From contig NZ_JABAIH010000003.1 in the NCBI RefSeq assembly GCF_012641395.1, positions 62,001-126,000 on the forward strand: a stretch of 64,000 nt of DNA. Direction: 5' to 3'. Each line of letters begins with the position of its first letter. Within the stretch, counting starts at the first letter, position 1. The DNA is from Rhizobium sp. P32RR-XVIII (lineage in GTDB: Bacteria > Pseudomonadota > Alphaproteobacteria > Rhizobiales > Rhizobiaceae). A program made the translations under genes and the position numbers. The notes beneath the pieces were generated by a model. The model ran no database searches, was not told the origin of the DNA, and saw only the letters and a program-made list of their open reading frames with translations. Of the stretch, positions 53,876 through 62,541 are shown one piece after another.

Positions 53876-54582
53876 TTCACCTCCTCGGCCGAGAAGCCGG
53901 CCGTTGCAGCCACCCAGAAGTCCGGATCCTCGTAGTCGGTCGGATCGTCAACACCGGCAAGATGAAATGCCTCGCGCCGTTCGACGCAGGTGCCGCAACG
54001 GCCGCAATGGCGCGCGCCACCCTTGTAGCACGACCACGTCTCCGCAAAGGGAGTGCCGTTCCTCGCACCGTCGGTGACGATGTCCGCTTTCGAGACGGTG
54101 ACGTAAGGCGCGTAGAGCGAAACGCTGGCATAGCCGTCGAGCGCCTGGTTCTGCATCTCCTGAAATGAATTGATGAAGCCCGGCCGGCAGTCCGGATAGA
54201 TGAAGTGGTCGCCGCCATGCACCGCGACTGCAACGGCATCGGCTTTCTGCGCCGCAGCCAGTCCGAAGGCGATGGCGAGCATGATGGCGTTGCGGTTCGG
54301 AACGACGGTCGCCTTCATCGTTTCCTCGGCATAATGCCCGTCCGGGACGTCGACGTCGTCGGTCAGCGCCGACCCCGTGAGATGGCTGCCGATCTGTCTG
54401 ATGTCGATGATGTGGTGGGCCACGCCCAACCGTTTGGCGCAGGCGGCAGCGAAGTCGAGCTCCTTTCGGTGCCGTTGTCCGTAGTCGAAGGAAAGAAGGC
54501 TGATGAGCTGGTGTTCCGCGGCGACCTTATGGGCGAGCGAAACGGAGTCCAATCCGCCGGAGCAGATGACGATGGTTTTCAT
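53872..54582 (-). CDS. queC: 7-cyano-7-deazaguanine synthase
   Basis: A 236-residue ATP-dependent enzyme forming preQ0, the precursor of queuosine. The PP-loop SGGLDSVSL lies at the N-terminus, and the C-terminal zinc site is CYKGGARHCGRCGTC. In rhizobia it was earlier called ExsB. The ATG at 54582 has AAGGG about ten bases upstream. First in queC-queD-queE. No preQ1 riboswitch was recognised upstream. Confidence 0.94.
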   Translation of the reverse strand: MKTIVICSGGLDSVSLAHKVAAEHQLISLLSFDYGQRHRKELDFAAACAKRLGVAHHIIDIRQIGSHLTGSALTDDVDVPDGHYAEETMKATVVPNRNAIMLAIAFGLAAAQKADAVAVAVHGGDHFIYPDCRPGFINSFQEMQNQALDGYASVSLYAPYVTVSKADIVTDGARNGTPFAETWSCYKGGARHCGRCGTCVERREAFHLAGVDDPTDYEDPDFWVAATAGFSAEEVK

Positions 54583-54768
54583 GATTGTCTGATCCCTTGT
54601 TTTGACCGGGTGGGCTGCGACCGGATTACGAGGTGGCATGTAGAGCAATCATCCCAACTTGTGAAGAGCAAAGCCCGGATTGCGTATTAGCAATATCTTG
54701 CGTAAGGCCGGCACGAAGCGCAAAATGCCGCGGCGGGAAACGGGGCGGGCCTGCCGAGGGAGACAATC

Positions 54769-56211
54769 ATGGACAGCTTGAATCTTACGACCCTGCAAAA
54801 GGGCCAGAAGGTCGTGGACGACGCGGCCCTTAATGCCTTTGCGGCGGCGCTGCGCGGGACCTTAATCACCAACAAGGACGCCAATTATGACGAGACGCGG
54901 GCTATCTGGAATAGCATGATCGACCGGAGGCCGGGCCTTATCGCACGTTGTGCCGGTGCAGCCGACGTCATGAGAGCGGTGAAGTTTGCCCGCGACAACA
55001 ATCTCCTGCTGTCGGTGCGTGGCGGCGGGCACAACATTGCTGGCAACGCAGTGTGCGAGGGCGGCCTCATGATTGATCTATCGCCGATGAAATCGGTAAG
55101 AGTCGACCCCGCTACACGTCGCCTTCGGGTCGAGCCGGGGGCAACCCTTGCCGATGTCGATAACGAAACTCAAGCCTTCGGGATGGTTCTGCCGACCGGC
55201 ATCAACTCGACGACCGGCATCGCGGGTCTGACGCTTGGCGGCGGTTTCGGCTGGGCCACGCGCAAGTTCGGTCTTACGATCGATAATCTTATTTCCATGG
55301 AGGTTGTGACCGCCGACGGTAAGCTGGTGCGTGCAAGCGAGAACGACGAGTCGGATCTGTTCTGGGCCCTGCGCGGCGGCGGCGGCAATTTCGGCGTGGT
55401 AACTTCCTTCGAATTCCGGCTTCACGATTTGCCGGGCGAAGTCCTGGCCGGTCTGGTTATCCATCCCTTCGATGATGCGGAGGCGGTGCTCGGACAATAT
55501 CGCCAAGCGCTCGAGACCGCGCCGGACGAGCTGACATGCTGGGCTGTCATGCGCAAGGCGCCGCCACTGCCCTTCCTGCCAGCCGAATGGCACGGCAAGG
55601 AAATTCTCGCCCTCGCCATGTGCTATTGCGGCGACATCGAAACAGGCCAGGAGGCGACGGCCGGGCTTCGTAGCATTGGCAATCCCATTGTCGATGTCGT
55701 CAGTCCGATGCCGTTTGCCGGCTGGCAGCAGGCATTCGATCCGCTGTTGGCGCCGGGCGCCCGCAACTACTGGAAGAGCCAGGACTTCGCCGAGCTTTCG
55801 GATGCAACGATCGCAGTTCTCCTTGATGCCGTCCGAAGCCTCCCGGGGCCGGAATGCGAGATATTCATTGGCCACGTGGGCGGCGCGGCGGGCCGCATCG
55901 CGCTCGAGGCAACGGCTTTCCCCCAGCGCAACTCGCATTTCGTCATGAATGTGCATGCGCGCTGGCGCGAGAAATCGATGGACGACGCCTGCATCAGCTG
56001 GGCACGCGCGCTTTTCGAAGCGACGAAAAAGCATGCGATCGGCACCGCCTATATCAACTTCATGCCGGAGGATGAGAGCGATCGTGTCGAGGCAGCCTAT
56101 GGCGCCAACTACAAGCGCCTGACTGAGATCAAGCGGCGTTACGATCCGGAAAACCTCTTTCGTATGAACCAAAACGTCAAGCCACAGGCGGAAATGCCGG
56201 CCCCCAGCTGA
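54769..56211 (+). CDS. FAD-linked oxidase of the berberine-bridge-enzyme type
   Basis: A 480-residue flavoprotein of the BBE-like family. The FAD domain has SVRGGGHNIAGNAVCEGG (about 83-100), where the histidine in GGGHN is the usual covalent flavin attachment site. TTGIAGLTLGGGFG lacks the second cysteine found in bicovalent members, so attachment is probably single. The C-terminal FxxN-type segment (NLFRMNQNVKP) is the BBE tail. Such enzymes oxidise sugars or alkaloids. Strong GAGGGAG upstream. A terminator follows. Confidence 0.88.
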   Translation: MDSLNLTTLQKGQKVVDDAALNAFAAALRGTLITNKDANYDETRAIWNSMIDRRPGLIARCAGAADVMRAVKFARDNNLLLSVRGGGHNIAGNAVCEGGLMIDLSPMKSVRVDPATRRLRVEPGATLADVDNETQAFGMVLPTGINSTTGIAGLTLGGGFGWATRKFGLTIDNLISMEVVTADGKLVRASENDESDLFWALRGGGGNFGVVTSFEFRLHDLPGEVLAGLVIHPFDDAEAVLGQYRQALETAPDELTCWAVMRKAPPLPFLPAEWHGKEILALAMCYCGDIETGQEATAGLRSIGNPIVDVVSPMPFAGWQQAFDPLLAPGARNYWKSQDFAELSDATIAVLLDAVRSLPGPECEIFIGHVGGAAGRIALEATAFPQRNSHFVMNVHARWREKSMDDACISWARALFEATKKHAIGTAYINFMPEDESDRVEAAYGANYKRLTEIKRRYDPENLFRMNQNVKPQAEMPAPS

Positions 56212-56237
56212 CTGGTGGCAACGCAGTGATCGAAAGC

Positions 56238-56279
56238 GAAGGGAGCACCACGGCCGTGTGGTGCCCCTTTCTGTTTCTT
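56238..56279 (+). terminator. Rho-independent terminator after the FAD-linked oxidase gene
   Basis: A stem with a perfect GCACCAC/GTGGTGC core, extended by further pairs, followed by a T-rich tail (TTTCTGTTTCTT). It lies just after the stop codon. Confidence 0.75.
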
Positions 56280-56348
56280 CGGCGGGTTAGCGATGATCGG
56301 ACTGTTATCGCGGCCGGGCTGCTATCGGTGTTCGCTTAGGCTCTCTAC

Positions 56349-56474
56349 TCAGCTACCGATCTTGGGGCGCAAAGCAAGCCGGCCTTTAGCCATCAGCATC
56401 TTTCTCGCTTCGCGCACGGCCGACCGGCTCGCCTTGAACGTTTCCGACCACTTTGCCTCGTTTGGTAGGATGGT
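56349..56474 (-). pseudogene. Fragment of a GntR/FadR-type transcription regulator
   Basis: On the minus strand a short frame ending in TGA at 56349 translates to a winged-helix segment with the GntR pattern: TILPNEAKWSETFKASRSAV, then REARKMLMAKGRLALRPKIG. In the family this reads as PNE-x-LSE-x-F-x-VSR-x-x-REAL-x-x-L-x-x-KGL-x-x-RPK-x-G. The ligand-binding domain is missing and the reading frame runs into a 12-C run upstream. It is a remnant, probably of a regulator of the neighbouring sugar importer. Confidence 0.6.
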
Positions 56475-56486
56475 CCCCCCCCCCCC
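56475..56486. repeat. Run of 12 C
   Basis: Twelve consecutive C bases beside the regulator fragment. Such runs slip easily in replication and sequencing. Confidence 0.95.
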
Positions 56487-56782
56487 GCGACTGGTCGCCA
56501 CGTATGATGGGAAGCACTCTTTCGCCGGCTATGGAGACATGCACAATGGCGCCGCGCATAGGTACTTCACGCTGCTTGCCGTCGGCGCATGACTGAGGCT
56601 CGAAAGCCGTCCGGGTTTCCGGTCCTTCATTGGATTCACCTGCCTCGGCGCCTTGTTACCCCTGGGCAGGAACTCAGTTAAAACCGCCGCCACCATAAGA
56701 ACGCGGCAGCGAGACGCGTTGTGTCCCATGGAAGGATCGGGGCAGCGGAGCGCCCACTCGCTTGAGCGCTCCGAACCACGCT

Positions 56783-57775
56783 TTATTTCTGAATGCAGGT
56801 GTCGACGGTGTCCTTGGTGCATTCGTCGAGCCCGGTGAACACCGGATCCTCAACCGGCTTTCCGGCGATCAGGTCCATCATCACGGTGGGTGCCTTGTAT
56901 CCCATTTCGAACGGACGCTGGCCCACGAGGGCGGTTACGAGGCCTTCCCTGGCAATTGCCACTTCGTCGCCGATTGTGTCGGCGGCGCCAATCACGAATT
57001 CGTTCTTGCCGATCTTGTCGGCCATCGGTTTGAACAAGTCGCGGTAGGGCTGTGGTGCGCCAAACAGCGGCCAGCCACCCATGATGCCGAAAGCGTCGAG
57101 GTCAGAATTGGCGGCCAGGATGTCGGTCATCGCCTGGACACCCGTGGCGCCGTTGTCGTTGGTGAAGACCGGGCAGCCGGCGACTTCCGTCCAGCCGCCT
57201 TCGCCCTTCAATGCGGCGAGCCCCTTCTGCCCGCTGAGCGTGTCGCGCATGCCTTGCGCGCGGCGCAGAATGTTGTCGGCACCTGGATTGCCTTCGATGG
57301 TGCAGATCTTGCCGCCGTTCGGCTTGGCCTTCTTGATGTATTCACCGATCCGCGCACCCATCAGGTAGTTGTCCGTGCCGAGATAGGTCTTGCGCAGAGC
57401 GGCATCCTCTGCCGCGAGATCGGCATCAAGCGTCATCACCGGAACGCTCGGATTGGCTGTCTTGAGCGTCTGGGCGATAAGCTTGGCATTCGACGGCGAG
57501 ATGGCGATCGCGGCCGTATCCGCCTTGCCCAGCATATCCTGGACGATCTGCGCTTCTCCGGCTTCATCGGAGGTCGATGCCGGACCGGTGTAGAAGCATT
57601 CATATTCCGAGGATGCGTTTTCCTTGTTCCATTTCTGGCAGCCCTGGTTGATCGCCTCGAAGAATGGATTGTCGAGGCCCTTGACGACGATGACGAGCTG
57701 CTTTTTCGCGGCCAAGGCCTGTCCGGCCGTGAGCGCGAGTACAGCAGCAGCTGTAAGCAATAATGCCTTCCTCAT
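56783..57775 (-). CDS. Sugar ABC transporter periplasmic binding protein
   Basis: A 330-residue exported protein of the periplasmic-binding-protein 4 family (ribose/fructose-type). The signal peptide is residues 1 to about 22 (KALLLTAAAVLALTAGQALA). The fold shows KKQLVIVVKGLDNPFFEAIN, AIAISPSNAKLIAQTL and EGNPGADNILRRAQGM. It delivers a sugar to the permease encoded at 59835-60833. The ATG at 57775 has AAAGGGAGGA upstream; the frame extends far upstream through the epimerase gene and is not used. The epimerase gene ends 46 bases upstream. Confidence 0.92.
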   Translation of the reverse strand: MRKALLLTAAAVLALTAGQALAAKKQLVIVVKGLDNPFFEAINQGCQKWNKENASSEYECFYTGPASTSDEAGEAQIVQDMLGKADTAAIAISPSNAKLIAQTLKTANPSVPVMTLDADLAAEDAALRKTYLGTDNYLMGARIGEYIKKAKPNGGKICTIEGNPGADNILRRAQGMRDTLSGQKGLAALKGEGGWTEVAGCPVFTNDNGATGVQAMTDILAANSDLDAFGIMGGWPLFGAPQPYRDLFKPMADKIGKNEFVIGAADTIGDEVAIAREGLVTALVGQRPFEMGYKAPTVMMDLIAGKPVEDPVFTGLDECTKDTVDTCIQK

Positions 57776-57821
57776 AGCTTCCTCCCTTTGAAAAAGACGG
57801 GCACCACTGCCCGCCACATGA

Positions 57822-58802
57822 TCAACCCGGGTACCAGACGATACGAGCCTCCTCCTTTGATCGCTCGTATTCCCAGGCCGAGTCGATAAGCTTTTCCAGA
57901 TCGTAGACGGGGCTCCAATCCAGCAGGTATTTGGCCCTGCTGTTGTCCATCCAGTTCGAGTGAAACTGGCTCGGTATGTCGACGGAGCCGAGCCCTCGCG
58001 TGCGGGCGAGGTAAGCGGCGACTTCCCCATAATCCACGGGACGGTCCATGCAGATGTTGAAGAGCTGCCCTTTGGCGCGAGGATTGCCGAGCGCGGCCAA
58101 TATCGCCGAGACCAGATCATCGACATGGACGAAATTGCGCTTCAATGGGCGCCCGTCCGCGTCATGCAGCAACGGCACCGTGCCTTCGCGGGCGTAACGT
58201 TCAGCGTCGGTCGGCCGGACAAGCGTCTTCCAGTCGGGTCCACCGAAGACATCCTCGCCAAAAGAAAGCGTGAACTTGAAGTCGTCCTTCTCCATGATCC
58301 AGGGCGCACGCAGGCAGCAGCCGTTGATGCCGTACTGGATGCCAAACTGCTCGAGCATCACCTCTTCGAGGACCTTGGACAGTGCGTAGCTTCCCGGATA
58401 GGCGCGATGTGCCGTATTTTCGGTAATCGGTCCATCATGGCGATAATAGAAATGGCCGATGCCGGCGTCGCCTCCGATGAGGATGAACTGTTGCGCGGTG
58501 GGGCTGGTGCGGAACGCCTCGAGCAGCCAGAAGAGGCCCTTGACCGTTACATCCATGACGTCGGCAGGTGTTTCCTTGCAGGTGGCGAGATGCAGGACGT
58601 GGGTAACGCCTTCCATTGCCGCTGCGACGACATCTCGATCGGCGATCGAACCCCGCATCACACCGAGGCGGTCGGTCTCATCGAGCAAGCGATTATGACA
58701 AAGCGCGCGGATGCGTGCCTTGGAAAATCTCGCATCGTCAAGCAGCCCAGCAATGAAGCGCCGCCCGACCTTGCCCGTAGCCCCGGTGACAAGGATCAGC
58801 AT
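57822..58802 (-). CDS. NAD-dependent epimerase/dehydratase (SDR)
   Basis: A 326-residue extended SDR. The NAD motif GATGKVG is at the N-terminus (LILVTGATGKVG) and the catalytic pair is YALSK. AGGAG lies seven bases before the ATG at 58802. It is on the same strand as, and upstream of, the binding protein gene, and divergent from the ABC ATPase. It probably processes the imported sugar, for example as a sugar dehydrogenase or epimerase, which is inference. Confidence 0.82.
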   Translation of the reverse strand: MLILVTGATGKVGRRFIAGLLDDARFSKARIRALCHNRLLDETDRLGVMRGSIADRDVVAAAMEGVTHVLHLATCKETPADVMDVTVKGLFWLLEAFRTSPTAQQFILIGGDAGIGHFYYRHDGPITENTAHRAYPGSYALSKVLEEVMLEQFGIQYGINGCCLRAPWIMEKDDFKFTLSFGEDVFGGPDWKTLVRPTDAERYAREGTVPLLHDADGRPLKRNFVHVDDLVSAILAALGNPRAKGQLFNICMDRPVDYGEVAAYLARTRGLGSVDIPSQFHSNWMDNSRAKYLLDWSPVYDLEKLIDSAWEYERSKEEARIVWYPG

Positions 58803-59053
58803 GCTCTCTCTCCTAGCAGAAGCTAATATCCGCGCGTTTCCGGCGTCAACCGGTATTTGTACGACAAATACAGATTTTTGTGATGATGGGCTGATCAGGC
58901 GGACAATCGATTGACGGTTCTTCAAGCTTTTGCGTAAATGAGCACAATCGCTTTCCGGGGAGGAGATCGGCAGGGCGAGATCGCAGGCGGCTGACTCCGG
59001 CGGGCAACGGACAGCGATGGGAGCCTGCAGGTTCTGGGGAGGGTAGTCGGCTG

Positions 59054-59794
59054 GTGACGGTTCTCGAACTCACCAACATTTCCAAACATTTCGGTGCCAT
59101 CCAGGCGGTCAACGACGTTTCGCTTTCGCTGGAGGCGGGGCAGGTGGTTGGCCTCATGGGGGATAACGGGGCTGGAAAGAGTACCCTGGTCAAGATGATC
59201 GCCGGAAACTTTCGGCCGAGCGAAGGCACCATGCGTCTCGAGGGCGAGGAGATCGTACTGCACCGGCCGGTCGAGGCACGGCAGCACGGCATCGAGATCG
59301 TTCACCAGGATCTGGCCCTTTGCAACAATCTGACGGCGGCGGCAAACGTCTTTCTCGGACGCGAACTGCGCCGCGGCGTCGGTCCCCTGCAGGTCTTGGA
59401 TTACAAGACGATGTACAGGCGAGCTGGCGAGATTTTCAGGGAACTGAAATCGGAAACGCGTCCGCGCGACCTCGTCAAGCAGATGTCGGGCGGCCAGCGA
59501 CAGGCGGTGGCGATCGCGCGCACCATGCTGTCGGAAGCGAAGATTGTGCTGATGGACGAACCGACTGCTGCGATTTCGGTCCGTCAGGTCGCGGAGGTCC
59601 TCAATCTGATCCGCGAGCTGCGCGACCGGGGCATTGCCGTTGTCCTCATCAGCCATCGCATGCCCGACGTTTTCTCCGTTGCCGACCGCGTGATCGTCAT
59701 GCGGCGGGGCAGAAAAGTAGCCGACAAATCGATTACGGCGAGTTCGCCGGAGGAAGTCACGGGTCTTATCACCGGCGCCATCGAACAGGTTTGA
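59054..59794 (+). CDS. Sugar ABC transporter ATP-binding protein
   Basis: A 246-residue single ABC domain. Walker A is GDNGAGKST, the signature MSGGQRQ, Walker B IVLMDEPT and the switch histidine ISHR. It resembles FrcA-type ATPases, which have one domain, unlike RbsA with two. The GTG at 59054 has GGGGAGGG upstream. It is divergent from the epimerase and binding protein genes, and the permease follows by 40 bases. Confidence 0.92.
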   Translation: MTVLELTNISKHFGAIQAVNDVSLSLEAGQVVGLMGDNGAGKSTLVKMIAGNFRPSEGTMRLEGEEIVLHRPVEARQHGIEIVHQDLALCNNLTAAANVFLGRELRRGVGPLQVLDYKTMYRRAGEIFRELKSETRPRDLVKQMSGGQRQAVAIARTMLSEAKIVLMDEPTAAISVRQVAEVLNLIRELRDRGIAVVLISHRMPDVFSVADRVIVMRRGRKVADKSITASSPEEVTGLITGAIEQV

Positions 59795-59834
59795 TCGGCG
59801 CTGCTGTCCCTATCGGGAGAAATGAAGGTCGACG

Positions 59835-60833
59835 ATGGCAATTACCCTTGACCAGACGATTGCACAGAAGCAGCGCAGCTGGCTTTCGGAGTTGGTAGGC
59901 GGCCAGACATTCTGGGTCCTGGTTGCCGTCATTCTTGCCTGCATCTTCCTGTCCTTTGCCACCGATTCCTTTGCGACGGCGAAGAACCTTTACAATATCA
60001 CCCGAAACGTCACTTTCGTCGCGATCATCGCGCTTGGCATGACCTTGGTGATCATCACCGGGGGCATCGATCTGTCGGTAGGCTCGGTGCTTTGCCTCTG
60101 CAGCATGGTGCTCGCGGTGGTCATGCACGCAGGCTACAGTATCGAAATCGGCATTGCCGCCTCGATTGGCACCGCGCTTCTGATCGGCGCCTTCAACGGC
60201 GTGATGATAGCATATCTAAACTTCCCGCCATTCGTGGTGACTCTCGGCATGCTGTCGATTGCGCGCAGCCTGGCAATGGTCGCATCGAACAATACCGTCG
60301 TCTTCCAGTTCGGCCCCGATCACGACAAGCTTCTGGCGCTGGGCGGCGGGGCATGGTTTCTCGGCATCGCCAACCCGGTCCTGTACATGGTCATTCTGGC
60401 GCTTCTTACCGGCTTCGTGCTGCGCTGGACCAGGTTCGGCCGCTATGTTTTCGCCATCGGCGGCAACGAGCATGCCGCAACCCTGACCGGCGTTCCCGTT
60501 CGCCGCATCAAGGTCGCCGTTTACATGATCTCAGCCTTGTCGGCGGGAATTGCAGGCATCGTTCAAACTGGCTGGCTGGGCGCCGTCACCACGAACATCG
60601 GTGCCGGAATGGAACTCCAGGTCATCGCGGCGGCCGTCATCGGCGGCGCCAATTTGGCGGGCGGTATCGGCACCGCCTTCGGTGCATTGGTCGGAGCGGC
60701 TCTGATCGAAGTGATCCGCAATAGTCTCGGCTTGCTCGGCATCAACGCCTTTTGGCAGGGCACCTTCATCGGCGGGGCAATCGTGCTTGCCGTCCTGTTC
60801 GACCGGATCCGCAATTTCCGGCAGAGCGAGTAG
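59835..60833 (+). CDS. Sugar ABC transporter permease (RbsC/FrcC-like)
   Basis: A 332-residue inner-membrane protein with about eight to ten helices. GMTLVIITGGIDLSVGS is the family signature and GGIGTAFGALVGAALIEVI lies near the C-terminus. It forms the sugar channel with the ATPase. GAAGG lies six bases before the ATG. Confidence 0.93.
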   Translation: MAITLDQTIAQKQRSWLSELVGGQTFWVLVAVILACIFLSFATDSFATAKNLYNITRNVTFVAIIALGMTLVIITGGIDLSVGSVLCLCSMVLAVVMHAGYSIEIGIAASIGTALLIGAFNGVMIAYLNFPPFVVTLGMLSIARSLAMVASNNTVVFQFGPDHDKLLALGGGAWFLGIANPVLYMVILALLTGFVLRWTRFGRYVFAIGGNEHAATLTGVPVRRIKVAVYMISALSAGIAGIVQTGWLGAVTTNIGAGMELQVIAAAVIGGANLAGGIGTAFGALVGAALIEVIRNSLGLLGINAFWQGTFIGGAIVLAVLFDRIRNFRQSE

Positions 60834-61212
60834 TCCAGGTTGCTATCGGCGAGATAGCGCATCCGTATGGTCGCCGGCGGGCGCTTGCTTCCGTTTGAGA
60901 GCGTCCTGCGGATAGCGAAATCGTGCACCGACTTAGGTCGGTCTCATCGAATAAATACCTTGAATACATGACGTTAAAATAGTCGTTGTGCGAAACACAG
61001 GGGAAAGAATGGCAATATAACCAGGAATCCTCCAATTTCACTGTTTATATAAGATCGCCTAACGCCTCATTTGTGAACAGTATATCGTGATTTACTCTTG
61101 CGGAAGACGTGTTCTAGTCCTCGTTCGAATTATTTTTGACAAAAATTTACCTCTATTCTGCCATTATTGTTAGCCCATATGGAATTTCCGCCCGTTTCAA
61201 AGGGGAGATGCC
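60834..61212. other. Intergenic region with a candidate promoter for the DUF4910 operon
   Basis: About 379 bases. A small GCTATC/GATAGC hairpin lies near 60842. TTGACA at 61136-61141 is a perfect -35 hexamer in an AT-rich stretch; the matching -10 is unclear (TGCCAT at 17 bases or CATTAT at 20). It may drive the gene at 61213. Confidence 0.35.
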
Positions 61213-62541
61213 ATGGCGCTCACGACATCCGACCGAGATACGATTGCAAATGACGACCAGTATGCGCCGGTCGACATGACGGCTTTACTACGCGAGCTCT
61301 TTCCCATAACGCGCAGCATTACTGGTAACGGCGTACGTCAGACGCTGGCATCGCTCAGCAAGTTCGTTCCGCTCTCGATTCACGAGGTTCCGACAGGTAC
61401 CTCTGTGTTCGATTGGGAGGTTCCAGAGGAATGGAACATCCGGGGCGCCGTCATCAAGACCCTGACGGGCCGAACCGTTGTCGATTTTGCCGAGAGCAAT
61501 CTCCACGTTGTCAGTTACAGCGTACCGGTCGAGAAGGAGATTTCCCGGGAAGAACTGGCCGCACATGTGCATACCTTGCCGGACCAGCCGAACTCAATTC
61601 CATATCGCACTGGGTACTACGCCCGCGACTGGGGGTTCTGCATGCGCCACTCGACGTGGCTTTCGATGCAGGACGACCGCTACCTCGTGCAGATCGACAG
61701 CGGGCTCGCTCCTGGAAGCCTGACCTATGGCGAGTACTTCATTCCAGGGGAGACGGAAAAGGAAATCCTCATATCCGTCCACGTCTGTCATCCAAGTCTG
61801 GCCAATGACAACCTTTCCGGGGTTGTGGTGGCTACTGCCCTTGCCGCGCTATTGAGCCACGGCGGCCCCCGTCGATTGGGCGTGCGGTTTCTTTTCCTGC
61901 CTGCAACGATCGGCGCCATCACGTGGCTTGCGCAAAATGAAGGCAAGCTTGACAGCATTGCCCATGGTCTGGTGCTCACCTGTATAGGAGATGCGGGGCC
62001 GTTCCACTACAAGACAAGTCGATCGGGTGCCGCGATCGACCGCGCGGTGGAACACGTTCTGCGCCATGCCGGCCATGACTACGAAATTCTGCCGTTTTCA
62101 CCTTACGGCTATGATGAAAGACAGTATGGCTCGCCCGGTCTCAATCTGCCGGTCGGATGCTTCATGCGAGCCGTGCATGGCACTTTTCCGGAATATCACA
62201 CGTCAGACGATAACTGTGATTTCGTCACTTCGGCGGCGCTTGAGCAATCGTTCAGTGTTCTGGTGGATGTTCTGCATCTTCTCGATAACGACAGAGTGTT
62301 TCAACGGACGGATGGTCGTGGGGAGCCGCAACTTGGCAGGCGGGGCCTTTACAGGGCGATTGCCGGGCAGCGCGAGGCTGGTGGGGCCTCCCAAATGGAC
62401 CTCCTGTGGCTTTTGAACCTAGCGGATGGATCTCATTCGATCCTTGAAATTGCGGACCGAGCCAACGTTCCTTTCAGAAGGATACTGGCGGCCGCAAAAT
62501 TGAGCCTTGAAGCAGAACTGATAGCTGAGGTGAGCCAATGA
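61213..62541 (+). CDS. DUF4910/DUF2172 aminopeptidase-like protein
   Basis: A 442-residue protein of a family found in polysaccharide and secondary-metabolite clusters. ELFPITRSITGNGVRQTL at the N-terminus and ISVHVCHPSLANDNLSGVVV (about 195-215) match the peptidase-like pattern with a His and Asp for metal binding. The role is unknown; it may be a hydrolase acting on a sugar or amino-sugar derivative. A C-terminal winged-helix part follows (about 375-440). AGGGGAG precedes the ATG. It overlaps the next gene by four bases (ATGA). Confidence 0.8.
   Translation: MALTTSDRDTIANDDQYAPVDMTALLRELFPITRSITGNGVRQTLASLSKFVPLSIHEVPTGTSVFDWEVPEEWNIRGAVIKTLTGRTVVDFAESNLHVVSYSVPVEKEISREELAAHVHTLPDQPNSIPYRTGYYARDWGFCMRHSTWLSMQDDRYLVQIDSGLAPGSLTYGEYFIPGETEKEILISVHVCHPSLANDNLSGVVVATALAALLSHGGPRRLGVRFLFLPATIGAITWLAQNEGKLDSIAHGLVLTCIGDAGPFHYKTSRSGAAIDRAVEHVLRHAGHDYEILPFSPYGYDERQYGSPGLNLPVGCFMRAVHGTFPEYHTSDDNCDFVTSAALEQSFSVLVDVLHLLDNDRVFQRTDGRGEPQLGRRGLYRAIAGQREAGGASQMDLLWLLNLADGSHSILEIADRANVPFRRILAAAKLSLEAELIAEVSQ

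Noticed and set aside
54583..54760. Possible preQ1 riboswitch upstream of queC
   Set aside because: No match to the preQ1-I core pattern could be found by eye; only an imperfect ATTGC/GCAAT repeat is present.
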